Source: Pseudomonadota bacterium (GTDB lineage Bacteria > Desulfobacterota > Binatia > Binatales > Binataceae). Taken from it: a stretch of DNA of 53,264 bases. The stretch's first letter is position 1; the number at the start of each line of letters is the position of its first letter. This document shows positions 1 through 11,190 of the stretch, one piece after another. Under the pieces are notes generated by a model that made no database searches, had not been told where the DNA came from, and worked only from the letters and a program-made list of their open reading frames with translations. The stretch spans positions 1 through 53,264 of the forward strand of contig JAJPKP010000006.1 in NCBI GenBank assembly GCA_021323675.1. The letters run 5' to 3'. The translations under genes and the position numbers were made by a program.

Positions 1-101
1 AAAGCCCGCTTCTTCATTTCCTTGAACACTCCCTCTTTCGCGAGCTTGCGCTTGAGCACCCGCATCGCCTGGTCGAGAGAGCCTTCAACTCGAATTTCCA
101 T
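1..101 (-). CDS. rpsU: 30S ribosomal protein bS21 (partial, N-terminal part)
   Basis: Only the first 33 codons are inside the window; the rest lies beyond the left edge. The translation starts MEIRVEGSLDQAMRVLK and continues with the basic stretch KRKLAKEG and VFKEMKKR, which is the recognisable N-terminus of small-subunit protein bS21. This protein binds the 16S rRNA near the anti-Shine-Dalgarno region and helps initiation. The start is fixed by an AGGAG just upstream of the ATG. A promoter-like pair lies further upstream on the same strand. Confidence 0.9.
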   Translation of the reverse strand, partial: MEIRVEGSLDQAMRVLKRKLAKEGVFKEMKKRA

Positions 102-126
102 AGTTCTCCTAAGGTTTAGTCTACCG

Positions 127-155
127 AGACTAGGTCTGAATCCGTCCAGAGTCAA
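127..155 (-). promoter_or_regulatory. predicted sigma70-type promoter of rpsU
   Basis: On the minus strand TTGACT and TAGTCT are separated by exactly 17 bases, and the expected start point lies about 20 bases upstream of the rpsU start codon. The -35 element is strong (5 of 6) and the -10 element is weak (3 of 6). Prediction by eye only. Confidence 0.45.
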
Positions 156-275
156 CCGAAAACGATCGGACCCGCCAAGCCGGCCGATTCGCCGGGCTTA
201 TCGCCGCCGCACTCGTAATCGCGCAAGGCCCCGGAATCTCAGGATTTGGCTCCGGTTCTGGTACTCTGAAACCCC

Positions 276-1364
276 GTGAAACTGCGATGTCTTCTTATTG
301 CCGCCGCGCTCGGCATCGCCGGATGCAGCGCGCCTCTTCCCACCACTGAGCTGCCGCCCGGGCGCTTTATCAGCCCCGCGCTCGAGTTTCCGGAATTCCG
401 CGATTATCGCGGCGTCATCGATCTGAGGATCAGAGATGCGAAGCTCGATCAGCCCGCGGTGGCTGACCTTTCCAAGCCGGCCCAAATCGATTTCGTAGTC
501 CTCGCGGACCGCGCCCGCCGCGGCGAGAGCGATTACGGCGTGGGCGGCTTTACCTCGGCGGTTCTGTTCATTCCGGGCGCATCGTTCGCCGTGGACGGCG
601 GAGATATCGTCGCGATCAATCCGCGCGAGCCGATCGATCCCTCCAAACCGTCGAGCGAGCTGGTCGGCGCGATTCATGAGCAGGGCGGCGTCGCAATCGC
701 CGCGGCGCCCTCAAAGTTCCGATCGGCGGGCGACTATGCGCTGGCCGACGGTATCGAGGTGTACAACCAGCGCGATTCGTGGACCTCCGAGAGTCCCGGC
801 ACGCTCTATTGGCGCGCGTTCTTTCTCTCGACCGATCGGTTTCTGCTCGACCTCGCGCCCCGGCCGGATGAAAACCTGTCGATCTATGACAAACTCGCCT
901 CCGGGGGGCGGGTGACGCTGCTTGCCGGGATGGGTGCGCCGGATGACATGAGCGTCGCCGGCTCGAAGGTCGGAACGCTGCAGCAGCTATTCCTTTTCTA
1001 TACGACCCACGTGCTCGCCTCCGAGCGCGCGGTGGATCCGGTCGTCGATGCGATCAGGCGCGGTCATGTCTATGTCAGCTTCGATATCCTCGGTTACGTG
1101 GGCCAGTTCGCGTTCTTCGCACGCGACGGCCAGACGAAAACGATGATGGGCGAGGAGGTGCGGCTTACGCAGACCCTCAAGCTTCAGGCCGAACTTCCCG
1201 CCCAGGCGGACAAGATTGTCCTGCTTCGTGACGGCAACGAGGTCGCATCGGCGGAAAACGCACAGAACTTCGAGTACGCGCCCGCCGAGCCGGGAACCTA
1301 CCGGCTGGAGGCCCTTCGAAGGGACCATCTATGGATCCTGTCGAATCCGGTGTACGTGCGATGA
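276..1364 (+). CDS. lipoprotein with degenerate PHP-like domain
   Basis: A 362-residue protein with a GTG start, a short hydrophobic signal peptide and a lipobox ending IAGC at residues 14-17, so it is probably a lipid-anchored periplasmic protein. The body follows the plan of PHP metal-dependent phosphoesterases: a first strand with YRGVIDLRIRDAK (45-57), a segment with DFVVLADRAR (72-81), a long helical part with GIEVYN (159-164) and a C-terminal beta domain with LLRDGNEV. In active PHP enzymes the first strand carries HxH and the second ends in a TDH-like motif. Here the histidines are replaced by Asp/Arg and the second motif reads ADR, so I infer loss of the metal site. The function is unknown. 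It is convergent with miaB and its base composition is ordinary for the window. Confidence 0.7.
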   Translation: MKLRCLLIAAALGIAGCSAPLPTTELPPGRFISPALEFPEFRDYRGVIDLRIRDAKLDQPAVADLSKPAQIDFVVLADRARRGESDYGVGGFTSAVLFIPGASFAVDGGDIVAINPREPIDPSKPSSELVGAIHEQGGVAIAAAPSKFRSAGDYALADGIEVYNQRDSWTSESPGTLYWRAFFLSTDRFLLDLAPRPDENLSIYDKLASGGRVTLLAGMGAPDDMSVAGSKVGTLQQLFLFYTTHVLASERAVDPVVDAIRRGHVYVSFDILGYVGQFAFFARDGQTKTMMGEEVRLTQTLKLQAELPAQADKIVLLRDGNEVASAENAQNFEYAPAEPGTYRLEALRRDHLWILSNPVYVR

Positions 1365-1424
1365 TGAGGATTCGGCGGGATGCCGGGAACGCGGCTTCGC
1401 CCCCGATAACGGAACAGCGAAACC

Positions 1425-2747
1425 TCAGACCGCGGCGCACATCAGCGTGTGCGCGGTGGCCGACTCGACGCGCACCTTGATCGTATCGCCCGGACGCGCA
1501 CCGAGAGCGGGGAAGATTGCGGTCTTGAACTGGGGTGTCTTGCCCGAGAGCATCCCCTCGCCGCGCCGCGCGGGGCCTTCGACCAGAACCGCAAACACGC
1601 TGCCGATACTCGCACGATTAAGTTCGAGCGAGGTCGCTTCCTGAAGCGCGATCACTTCGGCGAGGCGGCGGCTTTTTTCCTCTTCGCTGACCGTATCGCC
1701 AAGCTTGTAGGCGCGCGTGTTTTCGCGCACCGAGTATTTGAAGGTGAACGCCTGGTCGTAACGAACCGTGCGCATCAGCGCGAGCGTCTCTTCGTAATCG
1801 CGCCGCTCCTCGCCGTGGAAACCGACGATTATATCGGTCGAGAGCGCGAGCGACGGAATCGCCGCGCGCAGACGCTCCACCAATCGCAGATATTCCTCGA
1901 CCGTGTAACCGCGATCCATCGCGGCCAGAATTCGATTTGACCCCGATTGCACCGGCAGATGGAGGTACGGCTGGACCTTCGCCTCGGACGCCATCGCGTC
2001 GATCACCGAATCGGTCATGTCGCTCGGATGAGGCGACGTGAAGCGGATCCGTTCGATGCCGGCGACCCGCGCGACCATCCGGAGCAGCGCGCCGAAATCG
2101 ACCTCGCCGAAGCGGTACGCGTTCACGGTCTGGCCGAGCAGCACGACTTCGCGCACTCCGCGTTCGGCCAGCTCCGCGATTTCGCGCAGCAAGTCGGCCG
2201 GCGCAATCGAGCGCTCGCGTCCGCGCACATAAGGAACCACGCAGAACGCGCAGAACTTGTCGCATCCGCGCATCGCCGTCACATACGCGCGAATCGAGCC
2301 GTCGTGCTCCGGCGTGATGTCCGCGTAGGTTTCGGCGCGGTCCAGACGCACGTCAACCGCGGGATCGAAGCCCGCGCGCCCGATCATCTCGGGCAGCCGC
2401 CGGTAGCTGTCGGGTCCCGCGATGAGATCGAGATGGGGTGCTTTTTCTACCAGCGCCGCGCGATTGTGCTGCGCCATGCATCCCAGCAGCCCGAGCCTGA
2501 TTTCCGGACGCCGATTCTTCATCCGGGCGAGGTCGCTTAGACGCCCGAGCACGCGTTCCCCGGCATGCTCGCGAATCGCGCAGGTATTGAGCAGGATTAC
2601 GTCGGCATCCTCAGCCTTTTCCGCCAAGTCGTAGCCCGCGCGGCGCAGCACGGCCGTGACCGTCTGCGAGTCGGCGATATTCATCTGGCATCCGTAGGTC
2701 TCAAGATAGACCCGCGGACGGCAGCCTACGCTGGCACGTTCGTTCAT
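1425..2747 (-). CDS. miaB: tRNA-2-methylthio-N6-dimethylallyladenosine synthase MiaB
   Basis: A radical-SAM methylthiotransferase of 440 residues, the usual MiaB length. It converts i6A37 to ms2i6A37 in tRNAs reading UNN codons. The N-terminal UPF0004 domain has its three cluster cysteines C20 (YGCQMN), C56 (NTCAIREH) and C90 (LGCMAQ). The radical-SAM cluster motif CxxxCxxC is at C162, C166 and C169 (GCDKFCAFC), followed by the TIM barrel, and a C-terminal TRAM-like region ends the protein. NTCAIREHAG and the short C-terminus favour MiaB over RimO or MtaB. It is transcribed alone, convergent with the upstream lipoprotein gene. Confidence 0.96.
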   Translation of the reverse strand: MNERASVGCRPRVYLETYGCQMNIADSQTVTAVLRRAGYDLAEKAEDADVILLNTCAIREHAGERVLGRLSDLARMKNRRPEIRLGLLGCMAQHNRAALVEKAPHLDLIAGPDSYRRLPEMIGRAGFDPAVDVRLDRAETYADITPEHDGSIRAYVTAMRGCDKFCAFCVVPYVRGRERSIAPADLLREIAELAERGVREVVLLGQTVNAYRFGEVDFGALLRMVARVAGIERIRFTSPHPSDMTDSVIDAMASEAKVQPYLHLPVQSGSNRILAAMDRGYTVEEYLRLVERLRAAIPSLALSTDIIVGFHGEERRDYEETLALMRTVRYDQAFTFKYSVRENTRAYKLGDTVSEEEKSRRLAEVIALQEATSLELNRASIGSVFAVLVEGPARRGEGMLSGKTPQFKTAIFPALGARPGDTIKVRVESATAHTLMCAAV

Positions 2748-2854
2748 CGCGTAAAGCCAAATCTTAAGCTTAGCGAAGATTTTGATCCATCGCGGCGGCC
2801 GCTGCTTTGGGAATCTTGCCCCTTGCGCGCGTCGCCGATTATCCTTGATTGGCG

Positions 2855-3055
2855 ATGGCTAAGCAGCGACGACCTTCGTTCGAGCGGATGGAAGCGACGC
2901 TGCTCGCGTGTCCGCGATGCAAGCGGGCGGTGCCGGTGCGCAAGCGGCTGCTGCTCGTCCTGCCCGAAGGCGACAAGTACGAGTACGTCTGCCCGCAATG
3001 CGGATCGACCTGTGGAACCACGGTCGAAGCGCCGCCTCCGATGGGCCGGCTTTAG
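2855..3055 (+). CDS. small zinc-ribbon protein
   Basis: A 66-residue basic protein with two CxxC knuckles, C19-C22 (CPRC) and C46-C49 (CPQC), 23 residues apart, which is a typical zinc ribbon. An in-frame TTG lies two codons upstream of the chosen ATG. The stop codon overlaps the 3' end of the convergent PPOX-fold gene by a few bases. It sits directly downstream of, and divergent from, miaB. Nothing more specific than nucleic-acid or protein binding can be inferred. Its small size makes it the least certain gene of this block, but the paired cysteines are strong support. Confidence 0.65.
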   Translation: MAKQRRPSFERMEATLLACPRCKRAVPVRKRLLLVLPEGDKYEYVCPQCGSTCGTTVEAPPPMGRL

Positions 3056-3456
3056 TTGTTGCCCATTCCCTGCACGGAAGTCGGCTCGATCTCGTAAATC
3101 ACCCGCTTTTCCTTGGGCGAGTGAAACGGGTACTTGTCGACGCCCATGTACTTCTTCGCGAGCGCATCGATGTGCTCCACCGCCCCGTCTTCGGTCACAT
3201 TCGCAACTACGCCGCGAACTTGCACGTAGCGGTAGGGATTGTCGGGATCGATGACGGAGAGGGCAACCTTTGCCCCCTTCTTGAGATTGCGATCCTTTAC
3301 CCTTCCGCGCGCGGTGTTGAAGACGACCCGGCCCTGCCGATAGTCGATCCAGACCGGAGTGACCTGGGGGGAACCGTCAGACATGACGGTTGCGATGTGG
3401 GCGAAGGCCTTTTTGTCGCGAAACAGGTCGAGATATTTGTCCAGATTCGCAGCCAT
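3052..3456 (-). CDS. PPOX-class flavin/F420-dependent oxidoreductase
   Basis: A 134-residue split beta-barrel protein of the pyridoxamine-phosphate-oxidase-like family. Features seen are FAHIATVMSDGSPQVTPVW near the N-terminus (first strands and the conserved P-x-W), VFNTARGRVKDRNLKK (the R/K that contacts the cofactor phosphate in this family) and RGVVANVTEDG. Members bind F420, FMN or heme-related ligands; the RGRVKDRNL pattern is common in the F420-binding class. The start is the second in-frame ATG, chosen because GAGGAG precedes it by nine bases. An ATG further upstream would add 15 residues with no ribosome-binding site. Confidence 0.8.
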   Translation of the reverse strand: MAANLDKYLDLFRDKKAFAHIATVMSDGSPQVTPVWIDYRQGRVVFNTARGRVKDRNLKKGAKVALSVIDPDNPYRYVQVRGVVANVTEDGAVEHIDALAKKYMGVDKYPFHSPKEKRVIYEIEPTSVQGMGNN

Positions 3457-3782
3457 ACGCGTCAACTCCTCGGTTGCCTGATCCCGATCAGGCTGGTCCA
3501 ATGAAGCCTGAACTTAGGGAGTGATGATCCTGCGGTCTCAAGCTAGCTTGCTCGGATGCGGGAAGCCATCGCCGGAGACACGCTATAAGAGGTTCTTTCA
3601 CCTTTTTTGCCGCCATCCTTTAGGCGCGACGAATGGCGGAGGCCGGCGAGGCCGGCGCGCTGTGCATTGCAATCGAGTCAATTTGACACTCTCATTTGCA
3701 TTGGCTAATAGGCTTGCCTAAGCTCGATTTCTGATAGGCGACATCGAGGAGATTTCCGACCTGCCAAGGAGCAATCTTTCCA
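3457..3782. other. intergenic region ahead of the bactofilin/ATP synthase block
   Basis: About 330 bases without a convincing gene. It is more AT-rich than its surroundings and holds a T-run (near 3605), an inverted repeat CCGCCAT...ATGGCGG (near 3609-3638), a tandem GAGGCCGGC pair, and a near-consensus promoter at its right end. The inverted repeat has no T-run on the 3' side in either orientation, so I do not call it a terminator. Confidence 0.5.
3683..3711 (+). promoter_or_regulatory. predicted sigma70 promoter for bactofilin and possibly the atp genes
   Basis: A perfect -35 TTGACA, a 17-base spacer and a -10 TAATAG (4 of 6, first A and both T in place). This is the best promoter-like match I found in the window. 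It lies about 70 bases upstream of the bactofilin start, which has its own AAGGAG eight bases before the ATG. Confidence 0.7.
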
Positions 3783-4373
3783 ATGGCGTTATTTAATAAG
3801 GAGCCCGAGAAAGGACCCAAGATACAGCCGGTCCAATCCTCCAGCGTTGGGAATTCTCAGCCGCAGTCGACAGGCTCAGCTGCCGCGCCGCAGGCTGCCT
3901 CGGCATCGCCGGCCGCGCCTCGATCCGCATCGGCGCCGGCAACGCCGGAGGGACGCGCTTATCTGGATCGCGGATCGAAGATCAGCGGAAAGCTCTCGTT
4001 TGAAGGGCCCGCGCGAATTGACGGAGAAGTGGACGGCGAGATCGTTGCCAAGGAAAGCCTGATGATTGGGGAGATGGCGACGATAACCGCGCAGATTCGG
4101 GCCGCGTCGATCGTGGTGGCCGGCAAGGTCAGCGGCGACATCACCGGATCGCAGCGGATCGAAATTCGTCCCTCGGCTAAAGTCGCGGGCAATCTGGCGG
4201 CCCCGGTGCTGGTAATTCAGGAGGGGGCGCTGTTCGAAGGCCACTGCACCATGCAACCCGAAGGGGCGCGCGAGGATCGCAAGGTCACCGTGTTCCCAAA
4301 GGAAGAGAGAGTAGCAGCAAAAGAGGAACGCATCGCCGTGCAGGCGGCTTCCGGAGGACAGAAGCAGGCCTGA
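3783..4373 (+). CDS. bactofilin family polymer-forming cytoskeletal protein
   Basis: A 196-residue protein with a low-complexity Ala/Ser/Pro/Gln N-terminus (about residues 10-58), a central right-handed beta-helix domain (about 60-150) and a charged C-terminal tail. The core shows the family pattern: SKISGKLSFEGPARIDGEVDG, then repeated short strands ending in GKVSGDITGSQRIEI and AKVAGNLAAPVLVI. Bactofilins polymerise without nucleotide and scaffold envelope processes. The gene lies immediately upstream of the ATP synthase genes, an arrangement common in deltaproteobacterial relatives where parA-parB-bactofilin-atp runs together. Here no par genes are seen. A clear AAGGAG and a strong promoter precede it. 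Confidence 0.9.
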   Translation: MALFNKEPEKGPKIQPVQSSSVGNSQPQSTGSAAAPQAASASPAAPRSASAPATPEGRAYLDRGSKISGKLSFEGPARIDGEVDGEIVAKESLMIGEMATITAQIRAASIVVAGKVSGDITGSQRIEIRPSAKVAGNLAAPVLVIQEGALFEGHCTMQPEGAREDRKVTVFPKEERVAAKEERIAVQAASGGQKQA

Positions 4374-4530
4374 TCTTCGCGGCCATCCGCAATAGCCTCC
4401 CCGGTTCGATTCACCCACGATGACGTCAGACTGGAAAACCCCCTGGAGGGGCGCGAAAAATCCCTGTCCAGAGCAGATGGCCTCAGCGGCGACCGAGGTC
4501 CGCGAGATGCCGGGAGAGATGCGGTAAGTC

Positions 4531-4983
4531 ATGCATATTCCGCCCAATTGGGGGACCTTCGCCGTTCTCATTGTCTCCTTTCTGGTTTTCTGGTTTATAT
4601 TCAGCCGGCTGTTTTTTCGCCCGTTTCTGAACCTGCTGGCCGAGCGAGAAAAGCGGTTTAGGAGCTTAAGCGACCGCACCGAACAGCTCCTCAAGGAAGC
4701 ACGCTCCGCTGATGAGGCTCGCGAGCAGCGGCTTAATGCCACCCGCCGCGAAGCACTGGAACATCGCGAGGCCGAGCGGCGAAGGATCGAGGCGGAAGCG
4801 GCCCAGATGCTCGAGGCGGCCAAGGCCGATGCTCGCGCATCGCTCGAAGCCGCGCGAACGCGGATCGAGGGCGAACTTAAAGCCGCCGAACGCGAGCTGG
4901 ACCAGATGGGGCGAACGCTCGCGGCTGAGCTTGCTGAACGGGTGCTTGGCCGTCCGCTGAACGGGGGCGGAACGAGCCATTGA
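4531..4983 (+). CDS. atpF': ATP synthase F0 subunit b' (peripheral stalk)
   Basis: A 150-residue protein with one N-terminal membrane helix (about residues 9-30, VLIVSFLVFWFIFSRLFF) followed by a long charged coiled coil rich in Ala, Arg and Glu (about 36-140). This is the b-type peripheral stalk that ties F1 to the membrane sector. It is the first of two b-type genes in tandem, so it is called b'. The start is preceded by GGGAGAG. The gap of about 150 bases from bactofilin leaves room for a second promoter, but I see no clear one. The next gene begins within a few bases of its stop codon. Confidence 0.9.
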   Translation: MHIPPNWGTFAVLIVSFLVFWFIFSRLFFRPFLNLLAEREKRFRSLSDRTEQLLKEARSADEAREQRLNATRREALEHREAERRRIEAEAAQMLEAAKADARASLEAARTRIEGELKAAERELDQMGRTLAAELAERVLGRPLNGGGTSH

Positions 4984-4988
4984 CGACG

Positions 4989-5561
4989 ATGAAACGATGG
5001 ATCGCAACCGCCGCAATCGCATTTGCGGCGTTTTTTCCGTCAGTCGCGCTGGCGGCAGAAGAAGCCGAGAACCATGGGTCGTGGCTCACACTTGGTTTCT
5101 TCGCCGTCAACTTCCTCATCTTCGTGTTCGTGCTTGCGTACGCGGCCGGACCGTACCTGCGCAAATTCTTCAGTAATCGCGCTTCGCTCATCCATTCCAA
5201 CCTCGCCAGATCTGAAGAGGCTTTCAGGGAAGCCGAAGCGCTCGCCCGCGCCGCGGCGGAACGGATTGCCGCCCTCGAGCAGGAAGTTGCCAAGCTGCGA
5301 CAGGACCTGGAAGCGGAGACCTCTTTCCAGTTGCGCCGCGTTTCCGAACTCGCGCGCACCAATTCCGAACGAATCCGAAGCGACGCGGCGTTGACCGCCG
5401 CCGCGACCGCCGAGAATGCGCAGCGCCGCGTCCGCGAGAATCTCGCGGCTGTGGCCGCCCGGCTTGCCCGCGACCTTATCTCGCGGCACTTCGAGACGGC
5501 CGATCAGAGCCGGCTTTTGAGCAGCTTTATGGATCGCCTCGGACAGGAGGCGCAGCGATGA
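4989..5561 (+). CDS. atpF: ATP synthase F0 subunit b
   Basis: A 190-residue second b-type subunit. Unlike b', it begins with what looks like a cleavable signal sequence (MKRWIATAAIAFAAFF, then ALAAEE), followed by a membrane helix (LTLGFFAVNFLIFVFVLAYA) and a long coiled coil. A signal-peptide-like extension on subunit b is known in some deltaproteobacterial relatives. A TTG three codons upstream overlaps the previous gene; I prefer the ATG. The 3' end overlaps atpH by four bases (ATGA), which indicates translational coupling. Confidence 0.92.
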   Translation: MKRWIATAAIAFAAFFPSVALAAEEAENHGSWLTLGFFAVNFLIFVFVLAYAAGPYLRKFFSNRASLIHSNLARSEEAFREAEALARAAAERIAALEQEVAKLRQDLEAETSFQLRRVSELARTNSERIRSDAALTAAATAENAQRRVRENLAAVAARLARDLISRHFETADQSRLLSSFMDRLGQEAQR

Positions 5562-6097
5562 AGGGTTCGCGGGTCGCCAAACGCTACGCGCGTGCGCTGA
5601 TCGAGCTGGCGGAAAAATCGCAGGTCGAGAAGTGGGGCGCCGAACTCGAGCGCCTGGCGGCGATCGTCGATTCTCCCGACCTCGAGTCTCGCCTTGCCTC
5701 GCCGGAGCTGAGCCAGGCCGCGCGGCAGGAGGCGATGGCGAAAATCGCGGAGCGCCTTGAACTGAGTTTTCCGCTTCGATCGTTCGCGGTCGTCGTCGCG
5801 CGCCACGGACGCATCGCGGAAGTCCGCGCCATCGCCGAAGCCTACCGCGATCTGGTGGACCAGATGCTGGGGCGCGAGCGCGCCACTCTCACCTTCGCGG
5901 TTCAGCCCTCGAACCAGGAGGTCGAACGCGTGGTCGCGGGGCTGGAAGCGATTGCCGGGAAACAGATTATTCCGACCATCAAGGTCGATAAGGAGTTGCT
6001 CGGCGGCGTAGTTGCCGAGCTCGGCGGAAAGACTTACGACGGCAGCCTGGCGGCGCGGCTCGCGGAGGCGCAGCTCAAGCTTGCCGGGCACGCCTGA
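5558..6097 (+). CDS. atpH: ATP synthase F1 subunit delta
   Basis: A 179-residue protein with the OSCP/delta layout: an N-terminal helical bundle ([17 protein letters not shown]) and the conserved C-terminal segment around [21 protein letters not shown] (wording: residues about 142-162), then a final helix ending AQLKLAGHA. It connects the b/b' stalk to the top of the alpha3beta3 head. It overlaps atpF by four bases at its start and is followed by atpA after about 16 bases. Confidence 0.95.
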   Translation: MKGSRVAKRYARALIELAEKSQVEKWGAELERLAAIVDSPDLESRLASPELSQAARQEAMAKIAERLELSFPLRSFAVVVARHGRIAEVRAIAEAYRDLVDQMLGRERATLTFAVQPSNQEVERVVAGLEAIAGKQIIPTIKVDKELLGGVVAELGGKTYDGSLAARLAEAQLKLAGHA

Positions 6098-6113
6098 TCG
6101 GACGATTAAACCT

Positions 6114-7649
6114 ATGGCGGACATTCGACCCTCGGAAATCAGCGAAATACTAAAGAGCGAGATCAAGGGCTTTGAAGGCTCGATCGCGGTGCGCGAAACC
6201 GGCCGGGTGCTTTCGTGCGGCGACGGCATCGCGCGAATCTACGGCCTCCAGAATGCCTCCGCGGGCGAGCTGCTCGAGTTCCCGCATCAGGCCTACGGGA
6301 TGGTGCTGAACCTCGAAGAAGACAACGTGGGCGCCGCCCTGTTCGGTGATCCGCAGGCCATCCGCGAAGGCGACGAGGTCAAGCGCACCGGCAGGATCGT
6401 CGAAGTGCCGGTCGGTGACGCGCTCATCGGACGCGTGGTCAACTCGCTCGGCCAGCCGATCGATGACAAGGGGCCGATCAAGGCGAGTGAAAACCGCCGC
6501 ATCGAGCTGAAGGCCCCCGGAATCATCGTGCGCCAGCCGGTTAAGGAGCCGCTGCAGACCGGCATCAAGGCAATCGACGCGATGACGCCGATCGGGCGCG
6601 GCCAGCGCGAGTTGATCATCGGCGACCGCGAGACCGGCAAGACCGCGATCGCGATCGATACGATCATCAACCAGCGCGGGCAGAACTGCCAATGCATCTA
6701 CGTCGCGATCGGGCAAAAGCGTTCGACGGTGGCGCAACTGGTGGAAAAGCTGAACCGGTACGGCGCGATGGAATATACGACGGTGGTCGCCGCGACCGCG
6801 TCGGAAGCCGCGCCGCTGCAGTTTATCGCGCCCTACACGGGCTGCACGATGGGCGAGTATTTCCGCGACAACGGCCGGCACGCGCTGATCATCTACGATG
6901 ATCTCAGCAAGCACGCGCAGGCGTACCGGCAGCTCTCGCTCCTGCTGCGCCGCCCGCCGGGCCGCGAAGCCTACCCGGGCGACGTTTTCTATCTGCATTC
7001 GCGCCTGCTGGAGCGCGCCGCGAAGATGAGCGACGAAAAGGGCGGAGGCTCCCTCACCGCTCTGCCGATCATCGAAACCCAGGCCGGCGATATCGCCGCC
7101 TACATCCCGACCAACGTCATCTCGATTACCGACGGGCAGATCTTCCTCGAAACCGACCTCTTCAACGCCAACATCCGTCCGGCGATCAACGCCGGCCTGT
7201 CGGTTTCGCGCGTGGGCTTCACGGCCTCGATCAAGGCGCTGAAGCAGGTCGGATCGACGATGAAAATCGATCTGGCGAAGTATCGCGAGATGGCGGCGTT
7301 CGCGCAGTTCGGTTCGGACCTGGACGCGTCGAGCCAGCGCCTGCTGAACCGCGGCGCGCGCATCACCGAGGTGCTCAAGCAGAACCAGTACGAGCCGGTC
7401 CCGGTGGAAAAGGAAGTGCTGATCGTGTTCGCGGCGAATGAAGGCTACCTCGACAAGCTCGCTCTCGAGCAGGTGGCCAAATTCGAGAGCGGTTTGTTCG
7501 CGCACTTCGACGCGCGCCACGCGGATCTGCTTTCGGAGATCAAGGAAAAGAAAGAGCTCAGCGACGCGCTCCGCAAGAAGCTTGCCTCCGCGATCGAAGG
7601 GTATCTGGCTCTCTTCCAGACGGAGCAGACAAAAGGAGCCGCCGCCTAG
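6114..7649 (+). CDS. atpA: ATP synthase F1 subunit alpha
   Basis: A 511-residue regulatory subunit of the F1 head. The Walker A loop is [13 protein letters not shown] (about residues 169-181), preceded by the conserved [41 protein letters not shown] and the [15 protein letters not shown]alker B region follow, and [16 protein letters not shown] is also present. The ATG start gives [14 protein letters not shown], the standard alpha N-terminus. Longer reading frames extending upstream only overlap atpH. Length and motifs are standard, with nothing missing. Confidence 0.98.
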   Translation: MADIRPSEISEILKSEIKGFEGSIAVRETGRVLSCGDGIARIYGLQNASAGELLEFPHQAYGMVLNLEEDNVGAALFGDPQAIREGDEVKRTGRIVEVPVGDALIGRVVNSLGQPIDDKGPIKASENRRIELKAPGIIVRQPVKEPLQTGIKAIDAMTPIGRGQRELIIGDRETGKTAIAIDTIINQRGQNCQCIYVAIGQKRSTVAQLVEKLNRYGAMEYTTVVAATASEAAPLQFIAPYTGCTMGEYFRDNGRHALIIYDDLSKHAQAYRQLSLLLRRPPGREAYPGDVFYLHSRLLERAAKMSDEKGGGSLTALPIIETQAGDIAAYIPTNVISITDGQIFLETDLFNANIRPAINAGLSVSRVGFTASIKALKQVGSTMKIDLAKYREMAAFAQFGSDLDASSQRLLNRGARITEVLKQNQYEPVPVEKEVLIVFAANEGYLDKLALEQVAKFESGLFAHFDARHADLLSEIKEKKELSDALRKKLASAIEGYLALFQTEQTKGAAA

Positions 7650-7670
7650 AACCGGGGCCGGCCGCAAAGT

Positions 7671-9981
<2,311 letters not shown>

Positions 9982-9982
<1 letters not shown>

Positions 9983-10401
9983 TGGCTGAACGCTTTAAAG
10001 TGAAGCTGGTCACTCCGACCGGCGTGGTCTTCGAAGGCGAAGCGCGACAGGTCGTCGCGGTCGGTCCTCTCGGAGAGTTCGGTGTTCTTGCCGAGCATAT
10101 CAACTTCATCACCTCGCTTCTGCCCGGAGTGCTGCGAATCGAGCGTCCCGACGGGCCGGTCGAGTCGTGGGTTATCTCCGGCGGCTTGACCGAAGTGAAG
10201 GATGGCGCGATGACGGTGCTGGCGAACAGCGCGCAGACGCCGGACTCGATCGATCGCGGACAAGCGGCGGCGGAAGAGCGTGAGGCCGACCAGAAGATCT
10301 CGGCGATGAGCTTCTACGACCCGGAATACCCTGCCGCCGAAGAGGCGCTTTTGCTGGCTCGCGCCCGCAGCCAGGCTGCCAGCGCAACCGCTGCGCGCTG
10401 A
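9982..10401 (+). CDS. atpC: ATP synthase F1 subunit epsilon
   Basis: A 139-residue protein with the N-terminal beta sandwich (KVKLVTPTGVVFEGEARQVV, then GPLGEFGVLAEHINFITSLL), the SGGLTEVKDG strand and a C-terminal helical hairpin with two Ala-rich segments. It is the rotor subunit that inhibits ATP hydrolysis in many bacteria. It ends the operon. Subunits a and c (atpB, atpE) and atpI are not in the window and must be encoded elsewhere. Confidence 0.95.
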
Positions 10402-10429
10402 TCGCGAGAGGTCCGAACCGCGCTGCCGG

Positions 10430-10470
10430 GGTTCCGGAGGTCGCGCGGATTCGCAAAATCCGCCGGAACC
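10430..10470 (+). terminator. hairpin after the atp operon, possible terminator
   Basis: Left arm GGTTCCGG plus GCGGATT and right arm AATCCGCCGGAACC can form a stem of about 14 pairs with one bulge on the left side. It lies about 30 bases after atpC. No U-tract follows, so a simple Rho-independent terminator is doubtful; it could stabilise the 3' end of the mRNA. Confidence 0.4.
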
Positions 10471-10569
10471 TCCTCGCAATTTCGCCGGATTCCGTACAGG
10501 CACAAATTTCGCCTCTTGGTTCTCGATGCGCTCCGGGCGTTAAATCGAGAGAGCCGGTTCGATCAAAAG

Positions 10570-11190
10570 ATGAACTCGCTTCGAAACCGCGCTCTGCTGG
10601 CCGTTTTCTCGCTCTTCGCAACCGGCGCCTTCTGCTGGTCATGCGCGACTGTCACCAACGACGAACAGAGCGTCCGCAGTACGGAAGCGATGCTCGATGA
10701 CGCCGGGTTCACGAAAGTTCCGGTTGATGTGCCTTCGGAAGATCTGGAGCACCTTCCAACCTTCACGCTCAATCAATATGAGAGCGTCTCAGGAAGGGTA
10801 TTCTGGTATTACGATCCCGACTATTGCCAATGCCTCTATGAAGGCGATCAACTGGCCGCGGACCGCTACCAGATAGCGCTCCAGCATCAGAACGATCTCG
10901 CGCAGTACCAGGCCGATTCCGAAACCGAAGCAAGCGCCGCCCAGCAGGGGCTCATCGCGACTACTTTCACCGGCGCGGTGCCGACCCCGTTTTTCTGGGG
11001 CGGATGGGCCTCGTGGTACGGCTACGGGCTGGGGCTTCCCCGGGGAGGATACGGCGTGATCGGCGGCCATCCTCCGGTCAAAATCGGAAAAATTCACACG
11101 CCGAAACCGATTGGCCCCGGTCACGGAATCCATCCGGGCGGACCCCGGCACGGCGGATTTGGCGGCCACTCCGGCGGGCACGGCCACTGA
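10570..11190 (+). CDS. exported protein with His/Gly-rich C-terminus
   Basis: A 206-residue protein with an N-terminal signal sequence (NRALLAVFSLFATGAFCW). A Cys follows at CWSCA, but it fits the lipobox only poorly, so lipid anchoring is uncertain. The middle part has VFWYYDPDYCQCLYEGD and a helical, Gln/Ala-rich stretch, and PTPFFWGGWASWYGYG leads into a tail of about 40 residues made largely of Gly, His and Pro, ending GGHSGGHGH. Such tails often bind Ni, Cu or Zn, but that is an inference. The family is not recognised. An upstream in-frame GTG is possible; I chose the ATG where the signal peptide begins. Confidence 0.65.
   Translation: MNSLRNRALLAVFSLFATGAFCWSCATVTNDEQSVRSTEAMLDDAGFTKVPVDVPSEDLEHLPTFTLNQYESVSGRVFWYYDPDYCQCLYEGDQLAADRYQIALQHQNDLAQYQADSETEASAAQQGLIATTFTGAVPTPFFWGGWASWYGYGLGLPRGGYGVIGGHPPVKIGKIHTPKPIGPGHGIHPGGPRHGGFGGHSGGHGH

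Noticed and set aside
3600..3640. T-run and inverted repeat resembling a terminator
   Set aside because: The T-run lies on the wrong side of the CCGCCAT/ATGGCGG hairpin for either strand, and no gene ends nearby on the plus strand.
6150..7667. Open frame of about 505 codons antisense to atpA
   Set aside because: It mirrors the third-position GC bias of atpA, has an Arg/His-rich composition and no recognisable motif. The same holds for long antisense frames opposite atpD, the AsmA gene, pmoB and the GMC gene.
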